Positions 53,941 to 64,000 are shown, counted from the stretch's first letter. The stretch is DNA of 64,000 nt from Tenacibaculum finnmarkense genomovar ulcerans (GCF_900239495.1 NZ_OENE01000014.1:1-64000); one strand, 5' to 3'. A program made the numbers and translations. Notes: generated by a model not told the origin, from the letters alone.

Positions 53941-54462
53941 ATGAGATATTATATAGTAATAAGTATTTTGGTCTTATTTATAGCTTGTGGTTCAGTAAAA
54001 AAAACAATCGTTGAAGAAAATAGTAAAGAGGAGTTTACAGGTATTATAACAATGTCAAAATTATTAAAAGAGCCTTATCGAAAATGGTTTAAATCGCGTT
54101 ATGAAGCTTATCAATTAGATGATTCCTTAAAAATTAGTGTGCAAAAATATTTTAAAGATGTTAAAATTAAAGCATTTATAGGTCTTTGGTGTAGCGATAG
54201 TAAACGAGAAATACCTTCTTTACTTAAAATAGTAAAAGAAGGTAATATCTCTGAAAAAAATATTGAAATCATAGCCGTTAATCATAAGAAAAAAGCAAAA
54301 GGGTTAGCAAAAGGTTTTACTATTTTTAGGGTGCCAACTTTTATCTTTTATAAAAATAACAAAGAACTAGGAAGATTTGTTGAACTTCCTCAAGAAACTT
54401 TAGAACAAGATATTTTAAAAATAATAACAGGTAAACCTTATAAACATTTTTATCAAAAATAA
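53941..54462 (+). CDS. Thioredoxin-fold lipoprotein
   Basis: This 173-residue protein has a lipoprotein signal (ILVLFIACGS, Cys17). A helical segment is followed by a thioredoxin-like core: IGLWCSDSKREIPSLLKIV, then the cis-Pro loop FRVPTFIFYKNNKELGRF. The usual CxxC is reduced to one Cys (WCSDS), as in peroxiredoxin- or carrier-type variants, so ordinary dithiol reductase activity is doubtful. It may act on the Cys of the co-encoded peptide (inference). Its stop is one base from the convergent mltG stop; no terminator is seen. Confidence 0.85.
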   Translation: MRYYIVISILVLFIACGSVKKTIVEENSKEEFTGIITMSKLLKEPYRKWFKSRYEAYQLDDSLKISVQKYFKDVKIKAFIGLWCSDSKREIPSLLKIVKEGNISEKNIEIIAVNHKKKAKGLAKGFTIFRVPTFIFYKNNKELGRFVELPQETLEQDILKIITGKPYKHFYQK

Positions 54463-54463
54463 A

Positions 54464-55492
54464 CTACCTATTTATTCCTCGTTTACTAATCCAACGTTGA
54501 TATTTAACCGCATTTCTGTTGTGCTGCGCTAATGAATTTGCAAAATCATGAAAACCAATTTTTGTAACACTCGCACACATATAATAGTAGTTATGTTTTT
54601 TGTAATTTAAAACCGCATCAATCGCCGAAACATCAGGCATCGCAATTAAAGTAGGCGGTAAGCCCGTATTTTTGTACGTATTATAAGCCGATTCAATTTC
54701 TAAATCTTTAGTTAAAACACGTTTTACCACAAAATCGTCTCCTTTTAGCTGTTTGATGCAATAAATTACTGTAGGATCGGCTTGTAATGGCCAACCATCT
54801 CTTAACCTGTTTAAATACAACCCAGCCACAATTGGGCGTTCACTTTTTTGCGCAGTTTCCTTTTGAACTATTGAAGCCAAGGTACTCACTTCTTTTTTTG
54901 ATAAATTTAATTTTTTCGCTTTTTCTAATCTTGATGAGTTCCAAAAACGCTTGTATTCACGCAATATTTTATTGCGAAATTTTTCAGCCGATGTATTCCA
55001 ATAAAATTCATAGCTGTTAGGAATGTACATTGCTAAGGCATTTTTTTGATTAAAATTATTTTCTGATAAAAAACTAGCATCTGTCATTGCGTTTACTAAA
55101 GAAACCGAGTCAGCTTCAATTTGTTGGGCAATTCTTCCAGCTAATTTTTCTAAGGAATCTTGGTTGTTAAAAGACAGTTTTATCGGTGTTTGATTTCCGC
55201 TTCTAAGTAAATTTACAAGATTGTTTAAATTCATGCCTTTTTTCAGCTGATATTTTCCACCTTTAGGTTTTGTAAATTTTTTGATGTTGGCAACCCAAAT
55301 AAAATGTTGAGGTTTGGCAATGTAAGTAGCAAGCTGTTTTTTTACATCTTCAAAAGTATCGGTATTTTTTATATAAATAGCCCCATTTTTAGTAATTGCT
55401 TTTGCGTAAATTTTCTGATAAAGATTAAAACCAATAAATCCACCGATTAAAAATATCGAGGCGATAATTCCGTATATTATTTTCTTTTTCAT
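54464..55492 (-). CDS. mltG: Endolytic murein transglycosylase MltG (YceG-like)
   Basis: This 342-residue inner-membrane protein has an N-terminal membrane anchor (IIYGIIASIFLIGGFIGFNLY) and the YceG domain. The catalytic Glu is in LASIVQKETAQKSERPIVAG; LYLNRLRDGWPLQADPTVIY and YNTYKNTGLPPTLIAMPDVSA follow. MltG cuts growing glycan strands and helps set their length. It is last in the dapF-GNAT-mltG run, 29 bases after the GNAT gene. Confidence 0.95.
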   Translation of the reverse strand: MKKKIIYGIIASIFLIGGFIGFNLYQKIYAKAITKNGAIYIKNTDTFEDVKKQLATYIAKPQHFIWVANIKKFTKPKGGKYQLKKGMNLNNLVNLLRSGNQTPIKLSFNNQDSLEKLAGRIAQQIEADSVSLVNAMTDASFLSENNFNQKNALAMYIPNSYEFYWNTSAEKFRNKILREYKRFWNSSRLEKAKKLNLSKKEVSTLASIVQKETAQKSERPIVAGLYLNRLRDGWPLQADPTVIYCIKQLKGDDFVVKRVLTKDLEIESAYNTYKNTGLPPTLIAMPDVSAIDAVLNYKKHNYYYMCASVTKIGFHDFANSLAQHNRNAVKYQRWISKRGINR

Positions 55493-55521
55493 AGTTGTTT
55501 TTGATAAAATTATTTCTAAAA

Positions 55522-56058
55522 TTATGTATGGATTAATTGAAATAAAATTTCGTCTTTATAAGTTCCGTTAGTAAAAATCCACTCTTTTTTGATGCCGATT
55601 TGTTTAAAATTATGTTTTGTAAATAGCCGAATACTATTTTTGTTATCCGCAGTAATATTTGCATATAATTGATGCAATTGCAAATGCGTAAAACAATAGT
55701 TTATTAGTAATTTTAGCGCCTCAAAGGCAAGTCCTTTTTGTTGATACTTCGGATGAATTAAAATACCGACACCCGCTCTTTTATGCTGCGGATTAAAATC
55801 AAAAAGATCAATCATTCCGATCGCTTCTTTTTTGTCTTCACTTTTAGTACTTATTTCAATAACCAACCGCAATTGCTTTGCTTGATAAATATCTAAATGT
55901 GCATTTTCGAGATATTGTTTTAAAATAAATCGTGAAAATGGCGCTTGTGTGTGGCTAACTTCCCAAAAAGACTCGTTGTTTTCTATAGCAAAAAGAAAGG
56001 CTAAATCTTCGGGTTCGATGGCTCTTAAATTTAGAACATCGCCTTTTAAAGTTGTCAT
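55522..56058 (-). CDS. GNAT family N-acetyltransferase (RimJ/RimL-like)
   Basis: This 178-residue GNAT fold has LRAIEPEDLAFLFAIENNE at the N-terminus, acetyl-CoA binding around KRAGVGILIHPKYQQKGLAF, and the C-terminal YANITADNKNSIRLFTKHNF typical of the RimJ/RimL/SpeG group. The substrate may be a protein N-terminus, a polyamine or another amine; it cannot be told. It lies six bases after dapF and 29 before mltG. Confidence 0.9.
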   Translation of the reverse strand: MTTLKGDVLNLRAIEPEDLAFLFAIENNESFWEVSHTQAPFSRFILKQYLENAHLDIYQAKQLRLVIEISTKSEDKKEAIGMIDLFDFNPQHKRAGVGILIHPKYQQKGLAFEALKLLINYCFTHLQLHQLYANITADNKNSIRLFTKHNFKQIGIKKEWIFTNGTYKDEILFQLIHT

Positions 56059-56064
56059 TTTAAA

Positions 56065-56838
56065 TTAAATTTTAATTGCTCCTTTAAAAACCAATTCGGC
56101 TTTTCCTTTTAAGAAAATATCGGTATAATTTCCGTCTTTTTCATTAAAACGAACCTCTAATAAACCACCTTGAACAGGTAAGCTAATTATATTATCTGTA
56201 GTTTTTTTGGTAGCGTGCATAGCAATGGCAACAGCCGTAACACCTGTTCCGCAAGCTAAGGTTTCATCTTCTACACCTTTTTCGTAGGTTCGAACTCTAA
56301 AAGTATTCTTGTTTATTTGCTGTACAAAATTTACGTTAGTTCCTTGAGCTCCGTAGTCGTTATATCTGATTTTTTTACCATTTTCAAAAACAGGGTAATT
56401 GTCTAAATTATCGACTAATTCAACATGATGTTGCGTTCCCGTATTGGCAAAAACAGCATGTTGTTTGATAATAATTTCATTTACATTTATCATCTGTAAA
56501 GAAACGATACCGTTATTTATTTGGGCATAATGTTCGCCATCAAAAGCGGTAAAAGTTGTTTCTGTATCAATAATACCTAATTCTTTGGCAAAAGCCACTG
56601 CACAGCGTCCGCCATTTCCACACATGGTTTGGCTTGCATCGGCATTAAAATAAAACATTTTAAAATCGGTGACAGCATCATTTTCTAGAAGAATAACACC
56701 ATCGGCACCAACACCAAAATGTCGATGACATAGTTTGCTAATTAATTTTGCATCGTTTTTAGGGAAATTTTCGTTTCGATTATCGATAATAACAAAATCG
56801 TTTCCTGTTCCTTGGTATTTGTAAAATTGTAAATTCAT
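56065..56838 (-). CDS. dapF: Diaminopimelate epimerase
   Basis: This 257-residue PLP-independent racemase converts LL- to meso-diaminopimelate for peptidoglycan and lysine synthesis. The two catalytic Cys are Cys73 in TMCGNGGRC and the one in ETLACGTGVTAVA. The N-terminal FYKYQGTGNDFVIID is the family start. ATG 56838 was chosen because a -7 element TATATTTG (complement of 56845-56852) lies just upstream of it and downstream of the alternative ATG at 56865. It is first of the dapF-GNAT-mltG run. Confidence 0.96.
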   Translation of the reverse strand: MNLQFYKYQGTGNDFVIIDNRNENFPKNDAKLISKLCHRHFGVGADGVILLENDAVTDFKMFYFNADASQTMCGNGGRCAVAFAKELGIIDTETTFTAFDGEHYAQINNGIVSLQMINVNEIIIKQHAVFANTGTQHHVELVDNLDNYPVFENGKKIRYNDYGAQGTNVNFVQQINKNTFRVRTYEKGVEDETLACGTGVTAVAIAMHATKKTTDNIISLPVQGGLLEVRFNEKDGNYTDIFLKGKAELVFKGAIKI

Positions 56839-56844
56839 AGAAAG

Positions 56845-56852
56845 CAAATATA
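56845..56852 (-). promoter_or_regulatory. -7 promoter element of dapF
   Basis: TATATTTG on the minus strand is a perfect TAnnTTTG match six bases before the dapF ATG, implying an almost leaderless mRNA. No -33 TTG at the usual spacing. Confidence 0.4.
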
Positions 56853-56919
56853 CATATTTTATCAACTAAATAGAAGTGTTAAATACAGGTTAAACTCCGT
56901 TAAAATGACGTTAAACAGA

Positions 56920-56949
56920 TTTGTTGCAGTTGTTTAAATCTTATCTTTG
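56920..56949 (+). promoter_or_regulatory. Promoter of the HtrA protease gene
   Basis: TTTG at 56920-56923 is followed after 18 bases by a perfect -7 element TATCTTTG (56942-56949), 26 bases before the ATG. This is among the best promoter matches in the window. Confidence 0.65.
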
Positions 56950-56975
56950 GTATAAACATTATACGCATAAAAAAG

Positions 56976-58364
56976 ATGATAAAAACACTTAAAACCTTAG
57001 GGATAGCAGTAATAGGCGGTGTAATAACACTTGCAGGCTATAAAATAGTACTTGAACAGCAGCTAATAAATTCCGCCGAAAATAAAATTGAAAATCAGGG
57101 AGATACTTTGCAAACAACGCCTGTAAATTATATGCCAACAGTGGTTAATTCAATAGCCGCTCCAACCGATTTTACTCAGGCAGCATCAAAAACGGTGCAT
57201 GCTGTGGTGCATGTTAAAAATACGGCGGTAAGAACACAACGCAATCCGTATGCGCAACTTTTTGGAAGAAATGAAACACAAAAATATCAGCAAGTAGGAA
57301 CGGGTAGCGGGGTTATTATTTCGCCAGATGGCTATATTATTACCAATAATCATGTAATAGCAGGTGCTACAGATATTGAAATTACCCTAAATAATCGAAA
57401 AAAATTAAAAGCAGTTTTAATTGGTGCCGATAAAAGCAATGACATCGCCTTATTAAAAGTTGAAACGGATGAAGCATTACCTAATTTAGCTTTCGGAAAT
57501 TCTGACAATGCCAAAGTGGGCGAGTGGGTTTTAGCCGTTGGAAATCCGTATAATTTAACATCAACAGTTACCGCAGGAATTATTAGCGCCAAAGGGCGTG
57601 ATTTAGACGGAAATAAAAATATAGAAGCTTTTATTCAAACCGATGCGGCTGTAAACCCAGGAAATAGTGGTGGGGCTTTGGTAAACACTCGTGGTGAATT
57701 AATTGGAATTAATACGGCAATTTCATCAAAAACAGGTTCTTTTATTGGGTATTCGTTTGCCGTGCCTTCTAATATTGCTAAAAAGGTGGTAGATGATTTA
57801 TTAGAATTCGGGATTGTACAACAGGCAATATTAGGCATCAGTATTGATGCAACTGTTAAAGATATTGAAGGCGTAAAAATAGGCGCAATTACAAATAATA
57901 GTGAGGCTAAAAAAGCAGGTTTGCAACAGGGCGATATCATTACCAAAGTAAATGCTGTTAAAATAGCGAAGTTTTCTGATTTAAAAGGACAATTAACGGC
58001 AAAACGACCAGGGGAATATGTGAGTGTAACCGTGCTTAGAAATGACAAGGTTTTAACTAAAAATGTAAAATTAGGTAAAAAAGATACTTTTACATCGCTT
58101 TCTTTTGGGGTGCAGCTAAAGGATTTAACATCCGAAGAAAAAAAGAAATACAAGCTAAAAAGTGGGGCGAAAATAACAAGGACAAATAATAAAGGATTTC
58201 AATATTATAAAGTAGGCGAAGGGTATATTTTAACAAAAATAAACGGAAAAGAGGTACAGGGAGCTTCGCAGGCGGTTTCAATATTAGATACCTATACAGG
58301 CGAAGCGCAAATGTATTTAGAGTTATTAAGCCCTAGCGGAAAAATTGAACGCTATCGTTTTTAA
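56976..58364 (+). CDS. HtrA/Deg-family periplasmic serine protease
   Basis: This 462-residue trypsin-like protease and chaperone handles misfolded envelope proteins. An N-terminal membrane anchor or signal (TLGIAVIGGVITLAGYKIV) comes first. The catalytic triad is His126 (NNHVIAG), Asp156 (SNDIALLK) and Ser231 (NPGNSGGAL). Two PDZ domains follow (about 270-365 and 375-460); the first has KKAGLQQGDIITKVNAVKI. The length and domain plan match Do-type proteases. DegP, DegQ and DegS roles cannot be separated here. Confidence 0.94.
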   Translation: MIKTLKTLGIAVIGGVITLAGYKIVLEQQLINSAENKIENQGDTLQTTPVNYMPTVVNSIAAPTDFTQAASKTVHAVVHVKNTAVRTQRNPYAQLFGRNETQKYQQVGTGSGVIISPDGYIITNNHVIAGATDIEITLNNRKKLKAVLIGADKSNDIALLKVETDEALPNLAFGNSDNAKVGEWVLAVGNPYNLTSTVTAGIISAKGRDLDGNKNIEAFIQTDAAVNPGNSGGALVNTRGELIGINTAISSKTGSFIGYSFAVPSNIAKKVVDDLLEFGIVQQAILGISIDATVKDIEGVKIGAITNNSEAKKAGLQQGDIITKVNAVKIAKFSDLKGQLTAKRPGEYVSVTVLRNDKVLTKNVKLGKKDTFTSLSFGVQLKDLTSEEKKKYKLKSGAKITRTNNKGFQYYKVGEGYILTKINGKEVQGASQAVSILDTYTGEAQMYLELLSPSGKIERYRF

Positions 58365-58411
58365 AAGATGTTTTTATTTTATAAAACCCTAAGTAAGCCA
58401 TTTGAAATTCT

Positions 58412-58419
58412 TATTTTTG
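58412..58419 (+). promoter_or_regulatory. -7 promoter element of the gap gene
   Basis: TATTTTTG matches TAnnTTTG, 36 bases before the ATG at 58456. No -33 TTG at normal spacing. Confidence 0.35.
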
Positions 58420-58455
58420 TAGGAAATTTTTTTAAAATTTAGTTAACACACAACT

Positions 58456-59898
58456 ATGTCAACAATAACAAATTACGAAAAAGAAGTAGTAGATCAAGCG
58501 CAAGTAAGACGTGCTACCGTTGAATTTATTAATATCGTGAACGATTTATGGTACGATAAATCAATCGAATTAGTTTTATTTAGAAATCCTTTAGTAGATA
58601 AAAGAGCGAGTGAGGTTTTAAACTTAATCGACTATGCTAAAGAGTTTGTAGCAAAGCCAATTTCAATTAACGATGCTTTAGAAATAGCAAAAGCAATACA
58701 AAATATTGAATTACCAGCATCAAAATTAGATATCGGTAAATTAGCGTACGAATATCATTTACAAGATGATGCGACTACCGATAAATTATCTTTTGTAAAA
58801 AATAAATTAAAAGATGCAACAAAAGCATCAGAAATTGCACCAAAGGATGTTGTTTTATACGGTTTTGGACGTATCGGACGTTTATTAGCACGTGAGTTAA
58901 TGAGCAAAATGGGTAAAGGTTCTCAGTTAAGATTAAGAGCTGTTGTTACTCGTGGCGAAATTAACGAAGCAGTTTTACAAAAAAGAGCGTCGTTATTAAG
59001 TATCGATTCTGTTCACGGAGATTTCTTAGGAACTGTTGAGGTAGATGCCGATAACAATGCCTTAATTATCAATGGAACTACCGTATATATGATTTCTGCT
59101 GGGAAACCAGAAGATATTGATTATACTGCTTACGGAATTAACGATGCCTTAATTATTGATAACACAGGAGCGTTTAAAGATAAAGAAGCATTAAGCCGTC
59201 ATTTAACTCCAAAAGGAGCTAGTAAGGTATTATTAACTGCACCAGGAAAAGGAATTCCTAATATTGTTCACGGTGTAAATCATGAAGAAAATAATCCTGA
59301 TGTTGTTGATATTTTCTCAGCAGCTTCATGTACAACCAATGCAATTACACCTGTTTTAAAAGTTTTAGAAGATAACTTCGGAATTAAAAAAGGACACTTA
59401 GAAACGATTCATGCGTATACGAATGATCAGAACTTAGTAGATAATATGCACGGTAAATACCGTAGAGGTAGAGCAGCAGCTTTAAACATGGTAATTACTG
59501 AAACAGGTGCAGGAAAAGCAGTTGCAAAAGCATTACCAGCTTTAGAAGGTAAATTAACTTCGAACGCAATTCGTGTACCAGTTCCTAATGGTTCGTTAGC
59601 TATTTTAAACTTACAATTAAATACTACAACAACTGTTGATGCGGTAAATGCTATTATGAAGCAATATGCTTTAGAGGGTAATTTAGTAGAGCAAATTCAA
59701 TATTCAATGAATAACGAATTAGTTTCTTCGGATATTGTTGGAACTACAGCGCCTTCAATTTTTGATAGTAAAGCAACCATCGCTGATGGCGATACAATTG
59801 TTATTTATGTATGGTACGATAACGAATACGGATATTCGCACCAAGTAATGCGTTTAGCAAAACATATTGCTAAAGTTCGTAGATTTACTTATTATTAA
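58456..59898 (+). CDS. gap: Glyceraldehyde-3-phosphate dehydrogenase, long form
   Basis: This 480-residue enzyme interconverts glyceraldehyde 3-phosphate and 1,3-bisphosphoglycerate. The NAD(P)-binding YGFGRIGRLLARELM starts at about 135. The catalytic Cys292 is in SAASCTTNAITPVLK, with the sugar-binding HAYTNDQNLVDN and YDNEYGYSHQV further on. A helical N-terminal extension of about 130 residues precedes the classical domain, as in a long Bacteroidetes group. Whether it prefers NADP+ or runs mainly in gluconeogenesis cannot be told from sequence. It has a clear terminator and is monocistronic. Confidence 0.95.
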   Translation: MSTITNYEKEVVDQAQVRRATVEFINIVNDLWYDKSIELVLFRNPLVDKRASEVLNLIDYAKEFVAKPISINDALEIAKAIQNIELPASKLDIGKLAYEYHLQDDATTDKLSFVKNKLKDATKASEIAPKDVVLYGFGRIGRLLARELMSKMGKGSQLRLRAVVTRGEINEAVLQKRASLLSIDSVHGDFLGTVEVDADNNALIINGTTVYMISAGKPEDIDYTAYGINDALIIDNTGAFKDKEALSRHLTPKGASKVLLTAPGKGIPNIVHGVNHEENNPDVVDIFSAASCTTNAITPVLKVLEDNFGIKKGHLETIHAYTNDQNLVDNMHGKYRRGRAAALNMVITETGAGKAVAKALPALEGKLTSNAIRVPVPNGSLAILNLQLNTTTTVDAVNAIMKQYALEGNLVEQIQYSMNNELVSSDIVGTTAPSIFDSKATIADGDTIVIYVWYDNEYGYSHQVMRLAKHIAKVRRFTYY

Positions 59899-59920
59899 TC
59901 GTTTTTAATAAATAATACTA

Positions 59921-59948
59921 AAAACCGAAACTTTTGTTTCGGTTTTTT
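59921..59948 (+). terminator. Terminator of the gap gene
   Basis: The stem AAAACCGAAAC (59921-59931) / GTTTCGGTTTT (59936-59946), with a four-base loop, runs into T's. Confidence 0.88.
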
Positions 59949-59968
59949 AGTTTAAAATACTCTTGTAA

Positions 59969-61990
<2,022 letters not shown>

Positions 61991-62000
61991 CGGTAGAATT

Positions 62001-62046
62001 ATATTTTAAATAAGAAGGGGAGAATTCCCTTTCTTATTTAAAATAT
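62001..62046. terminator. A+T-rich hairpin between convergent genes
   Basis: A long stem (62001-62020 with 62027-62046: ATATTTTAAATAAGAA pairs with TTCTTATTTAAAATAT, then GGG with CCC after a one-base bulge) lies just after ligA and before the convergent membrane-protein gene. It probably ends both transcripts. Confidence 0.65.
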
Positions 62047-62103
62047 ATGTTTGCTAGGCTTTTTTGATGAACTATATAATGCTTACTGGTTTTGGTGGTA
62101 GTT

Positions 62104-62754
62104 TTATTTAATAATCATAGAGCAAATTAGAAGGCTTATTTGAGTAATAATTAATATCCAAAGCAATTTTAATGAAGGTTTTGTGGTTTCTGCTATAAAA
62201 TCATTAAACTTGTTTGTCAAAAAATCAGATAAATTTAAATTTTCATCTTGAAAATCAATTTCATCAAGCTTTATTTTATTAAATCCAAAGTTAATAATCT
62301 TACGTTGTAATTTAGAGGTATCGTTGTCATTTTTTGTTAACTGCAATATTTTTGCTTTTAAAATAGCTTTATCGGTAAGTTCTTTTTTCCAGCCTTCTTT
62401 TTCTGTTAATTTTTTAGTTACATTTTCTACTTTTGAAGAAATATAATTTCCTGCTTTTCCTTTCCATAATAGATATATTGCATTTTGAATTGAAATTTTA
62501 TTTGCAATTATAAAATAGATAGCAATAAAAACAGGAGATCCAAAAACAAGTAGAAAAGCAAAGATATTTGTTGTTAGTAGTCCTATAAATAAACCTATAA
62601 TACTTCCATGACCACCACCTGATAACCCAATATTTCCATATAAAGCGATAAGGAATATTATTAAGGTTACTATATTTCCTAATGCAAAAATAAAAATCCA
62701 TTTAAGAGCTGTTTTACCACTTATTTTTACTGCTATTTTAATGTTTTCTTTCAT
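62104..62754 (-). CDS. Hypothetical membrane protein
   Basis: This 216-residue protein has two or three N-terminal membrane helices (about 18-45 and 55-85), a conspicuous Gly-rich loop (LSGGGHGSIIG), a long soluble helical middle (about 100-185; KVENVTKKLTEKEGWKKELTDK) and a C-terminal membrane helix (LLWILIITQISLLICSMII). ATG 62754 was chosen because the promoter -7 (62766-62773) lies immediately upstream, which excludes the longer frame from 62841. No family recognised; function unknown. It is divergent from the lysoplasmalogenase gene. Confidence 0.72.
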   Translation of the reverse strand: MKENIKIAVKISGKTALKWIFIFALGNIVTLIIFLIALYGNIGLSGGGHGSIIGLFIGLLTTNIFAFLLVFGSPVFIAIYFIIANKISIQNAIYLLWKGKAGNYISSKVENVTKKLTEKEGWKKELTDKAILKAKILQLTKNDNDTSKLQRKIINFGFNKIKLDEIDFQDENLNLSDFLTNKFNDFIAETTKPSLKLLWILIITQISLLICSMIIK

Positions 62755-62765
62755 TGTTTTTTTAA

Positions 62766-62794
62766 CAAATCTAATTAATTTAAAACCCTTACAA
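62766..62794 (-). promoter_or_regulatory. Promoter of the hypothetical membrane-protein gene
   Basis: On the minus strand, TTG (complement of 62792-62794) is followed after 18 bases by TAGATTTG (complement of 62766-62773). Both elements match the flavobacterial consensus. Confidence 0.6.
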
Positions 62795-62845
62795 TCAATA
62801 TAAAAGTAAATTTTTGTAATTTCCCTTGAAATTAGAACCAAACAA

Positions 62846-63496
62846 ATGAAGATAAAAATAGCATCAATTATTTTTTTAATAATTGCAATTTTAGATGTTT
62901 ATGCAGTAATAATTCAAAATAAAAGTTTAGAAATTATTTTTAAACCTTTACTGATGACAAGTTTGGCAGTACTGTATTTAGTAAGTATAAAAAAAGATGA
63001 AAAAGCTAATTTCTGGTTGGTTTCAGCATTATTTTTTTCTTTTTGGGGCGATGTATTTTTACTAGATAAAACAAATTATTTTGTATTCGGATTAGGCTCT
63101 TTTTTAGTTGCACACATTATGTATATAAAAATGACCGTAAATTTTTTAAGAAAAACAGCGATTGTAAAAATTGTAAAATCAGCAATTATTTTTGTAGCTT
63201 TATTTGTAGGTGTTTTTTTGTTGATAAAAGATAATTTAGCCGAAATGCTAGTACCTGTATTAGTGTATGGAACGGCAATTTCAGGGTTTGGAACTTGTGC
63301 TTTGTTAAATTATCAGCAAGAAAAATCAACAGAAAACATGGTATTGTTATTGGGCGCAATTTTATTTATCGCTTCGGATAGTGGTATCGCTTTAAATAAT
63401 TTTTACAACCCAACACATTTTTTTGATATCGCTATAATTATACTCTATGTATTGGCGCAGTTTTTAATTGTAAAAGCAATACTGTTTCGAAAATAG
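62846..63496 (+). CDS. Lysoplasmalogenase / YhhN-TMEM86 family membrane protein
   Basis: This 216-residue protein has seven or eight membrane helices. Family features are FKPLLMTSLAVLYL, SALFFSFWGDVFLL with the conserved Asp, FGLGSFLVAHIMYIKM, and ASDSGIALNNF with the second conserved Asp. Eukaryotic TMEM86B and some bacterial members hydrolyse the vinyl-ether bond of lysoplasmalogens. The bacterial substrate is often unknown, and flavobacteria are not known for plasmalogens, so the enzyme name is by family only. Confidence 0.87.
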   Translation: MKIKIASIIFLIIAILDVYAVIIQNKSLEIIFKPLLMTSLAVLYLVSIKKDEKANFWLVSALFFSFWGDVFLLDKTNYFVFGLGSFLVAHIMYIKMTVNFLRKTAIVKIVKSAIIFVALFVGVFLLIKDNLAEMLVPVLVYGTAISGFGTCALLNYQQEKSTENMVLLLGAILFIASDSGIALNNFYNPTHFFDIAIIILYVLAQFLIVKAILFRK

Positions 63497-63679
63497 TGGT
63501 TTTTAGAGGTATAAAAAAAATAAAATTATTTGACTATCTTATATGTTTTTTGTTAAATAACTGTCCATTTATATAAAGTTTTTAACCAGTTCATGTAAAT
63601 ACGGTAAATTTTATTCTGTGTTAAAAATCAGCAAACTATAAAACCAATTTCAGTACTAGAATTAACGTACCTAAAAGCC

Positions 63680-63687
63680 TATTTTTG
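63680..63687 (+). promoter_or_regulatory. -7 promoter element of the phosphate acyltransferase gene
   Basis: TATTTTTG matches TAnnTTTG and is followed by CAAAAC, 19 bases before the ATG at 63707. No clear -33 TTG. Confidence 0.4.
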
Positions 63688-63706
63688 CAAAACAAAACAA
63701 ACACAA

Positions 63707-64000
63707 ATGGAATTTACCCAATTATCTGATTTAAAAAAAATTGTAGACCAACAAGCTGTTAAGAAAAGAATAGTATTGTGTTCTGCGGCAGATGAACACG
63801 CTTTAGAGGCAATAAAAAATGCTTACGAAAAAGGAATTATTACGCCAGTATTAGTAGCAAAAAAAGAAGACCTTTTAGCCTGTGCTAAAAATTTAAATTT
63901 TGATTTAACAGATATTGAGTGTCATTTTGAACGTGACTTACCTGCTATTATTAAAAAATCAATATCGATGGTTACTGCTCAAAAAGCAGATATTTTAATG
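63707..64000 (+). CDS. Phosphate acyltransferase (Ptb/Pta family), 5' part only
   Basis: The first 98 codons of a gene that runs off the window, starting MEFTQLSDLKKIVDQQAVKK. RIVLCSAADEHALEAIKNAY and KGIITPVLVAKKEDL match the start of the phosphate acetyl/butyryltransferase fold, where V.AAAED...A...A...GI..P.LVG is usual. Together with a kinase it would link acyl-CoA to acyl phosphate. Many flavobacteria carry a butyrate-kinase gene next to it, which would lie outside this window. The choice between Ptb and Pta cannot be made from this fragment. Confidence 0.8.
   Translation, partial: MEFTQLSDLKKIVDQQAVKKRIVLCSAADEHALEAIKNAYEKGIITPVLVAKKEDLLACAKNLNFDLTDIECHFERDLPAIIKKSISMVTAQKADILM

Overview
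The window looks like chromosomal DNA of a marine member of the Flavobacteriaceae, most like Tenacibaculum or a close relative. The evidence is low G+C by eye, no reliance on Shine-Dalgarno sites, many promoters of the Bacteroidetes type (-7 element TAnnTTTG, sometimes with TTG 17-18 bases upstream), secreted proteases ending in type IX secretion (T9SS) sorting domains, a GLPGLI family protein, and long Bacteroidetes-type forms of SecA and glyceraldehyde-3-phosphate dehydrogenase. I see no rRNA, tRNA, CRISPR array, insertion sequence or prophage.

Layout. 1-820: a repeat-rich intergenic stretch. 839-8331: a secreted-effector region with a cholesterol-dependent-cytolysin-like lipoprotein, converging on a giant M43 metalloprotease that has four ~270-residue internal repeats and is followed by a small putative exported protein. 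8761-17620: housekeeping genes (lpdA, argS, a YkgJ-type Cys-cluster protein, a periplasmic thioredoxin, a MORN-repeat protein, mnmA, an NMO/FabK-like flavoprotein), with structured intergenic repeats around 10.2-10.4 kb and at 17.6 kb. 17863-25064: a probable six-gene minus-strand operon tpx-dgkA-ftsK-lolA-(LptF/G)-ribB. 25176-30036: a MATE pump, small proteins and mutS2 with two orphan genes behind it. 30052-34224: a lactate-use operon (porin, lactate permease, FMN lactate dehydrogenase). 34276-44163: ung, a glycosyltransferase/phosphoesterase pair, secA, a cobalamin adenosyltransferase operon, dnaA and an RsmI-like methyltransferase. 44255-49582: a small lysozyme-like protein and a large M9 collagenase. 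49890-54462: an A+T-rich cluster with an XRE regulator, a divergent 63-residue acidic Cys-containing secreted peptide, a GLPGLI protein, a TonB-receptor-like outer-membrane barrel and a thioredoxin-like lipoprotein. 54464-64000: mltG, a GNAT, dapF, an HtrA protease, gap, ligA, a membrane protein, a lysoplasmalogenase and the start of a phosphate acyltransferase gene.

How it fits together. The cytolysin-like lipoprotein, the M43 protease and the collagenase form a tissue-attacking, exported set typical of tissue-degrading or fish-pathogenic flavobacteria. The two proteases share a paralogous C-terminal module of about 480 residues, so they probably use the same secretion and attachment route. 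The most likely undescribed system is the 49.9-54.5 kb cluster. Its divergent control region holds a 58-bp perfect hairpin with two GGGTTAACCC sites and a 12-bp palindrome at the predicted transcription start. A weak terminator after the peptide gene would make the peptide much more abundant than the envelope proteins encoded behind it. Several start codons were moved using promoter positions or signal peptides. One gene (44255-44845) seems to encode its signal peptide with no ATG, GTG or TTG start.
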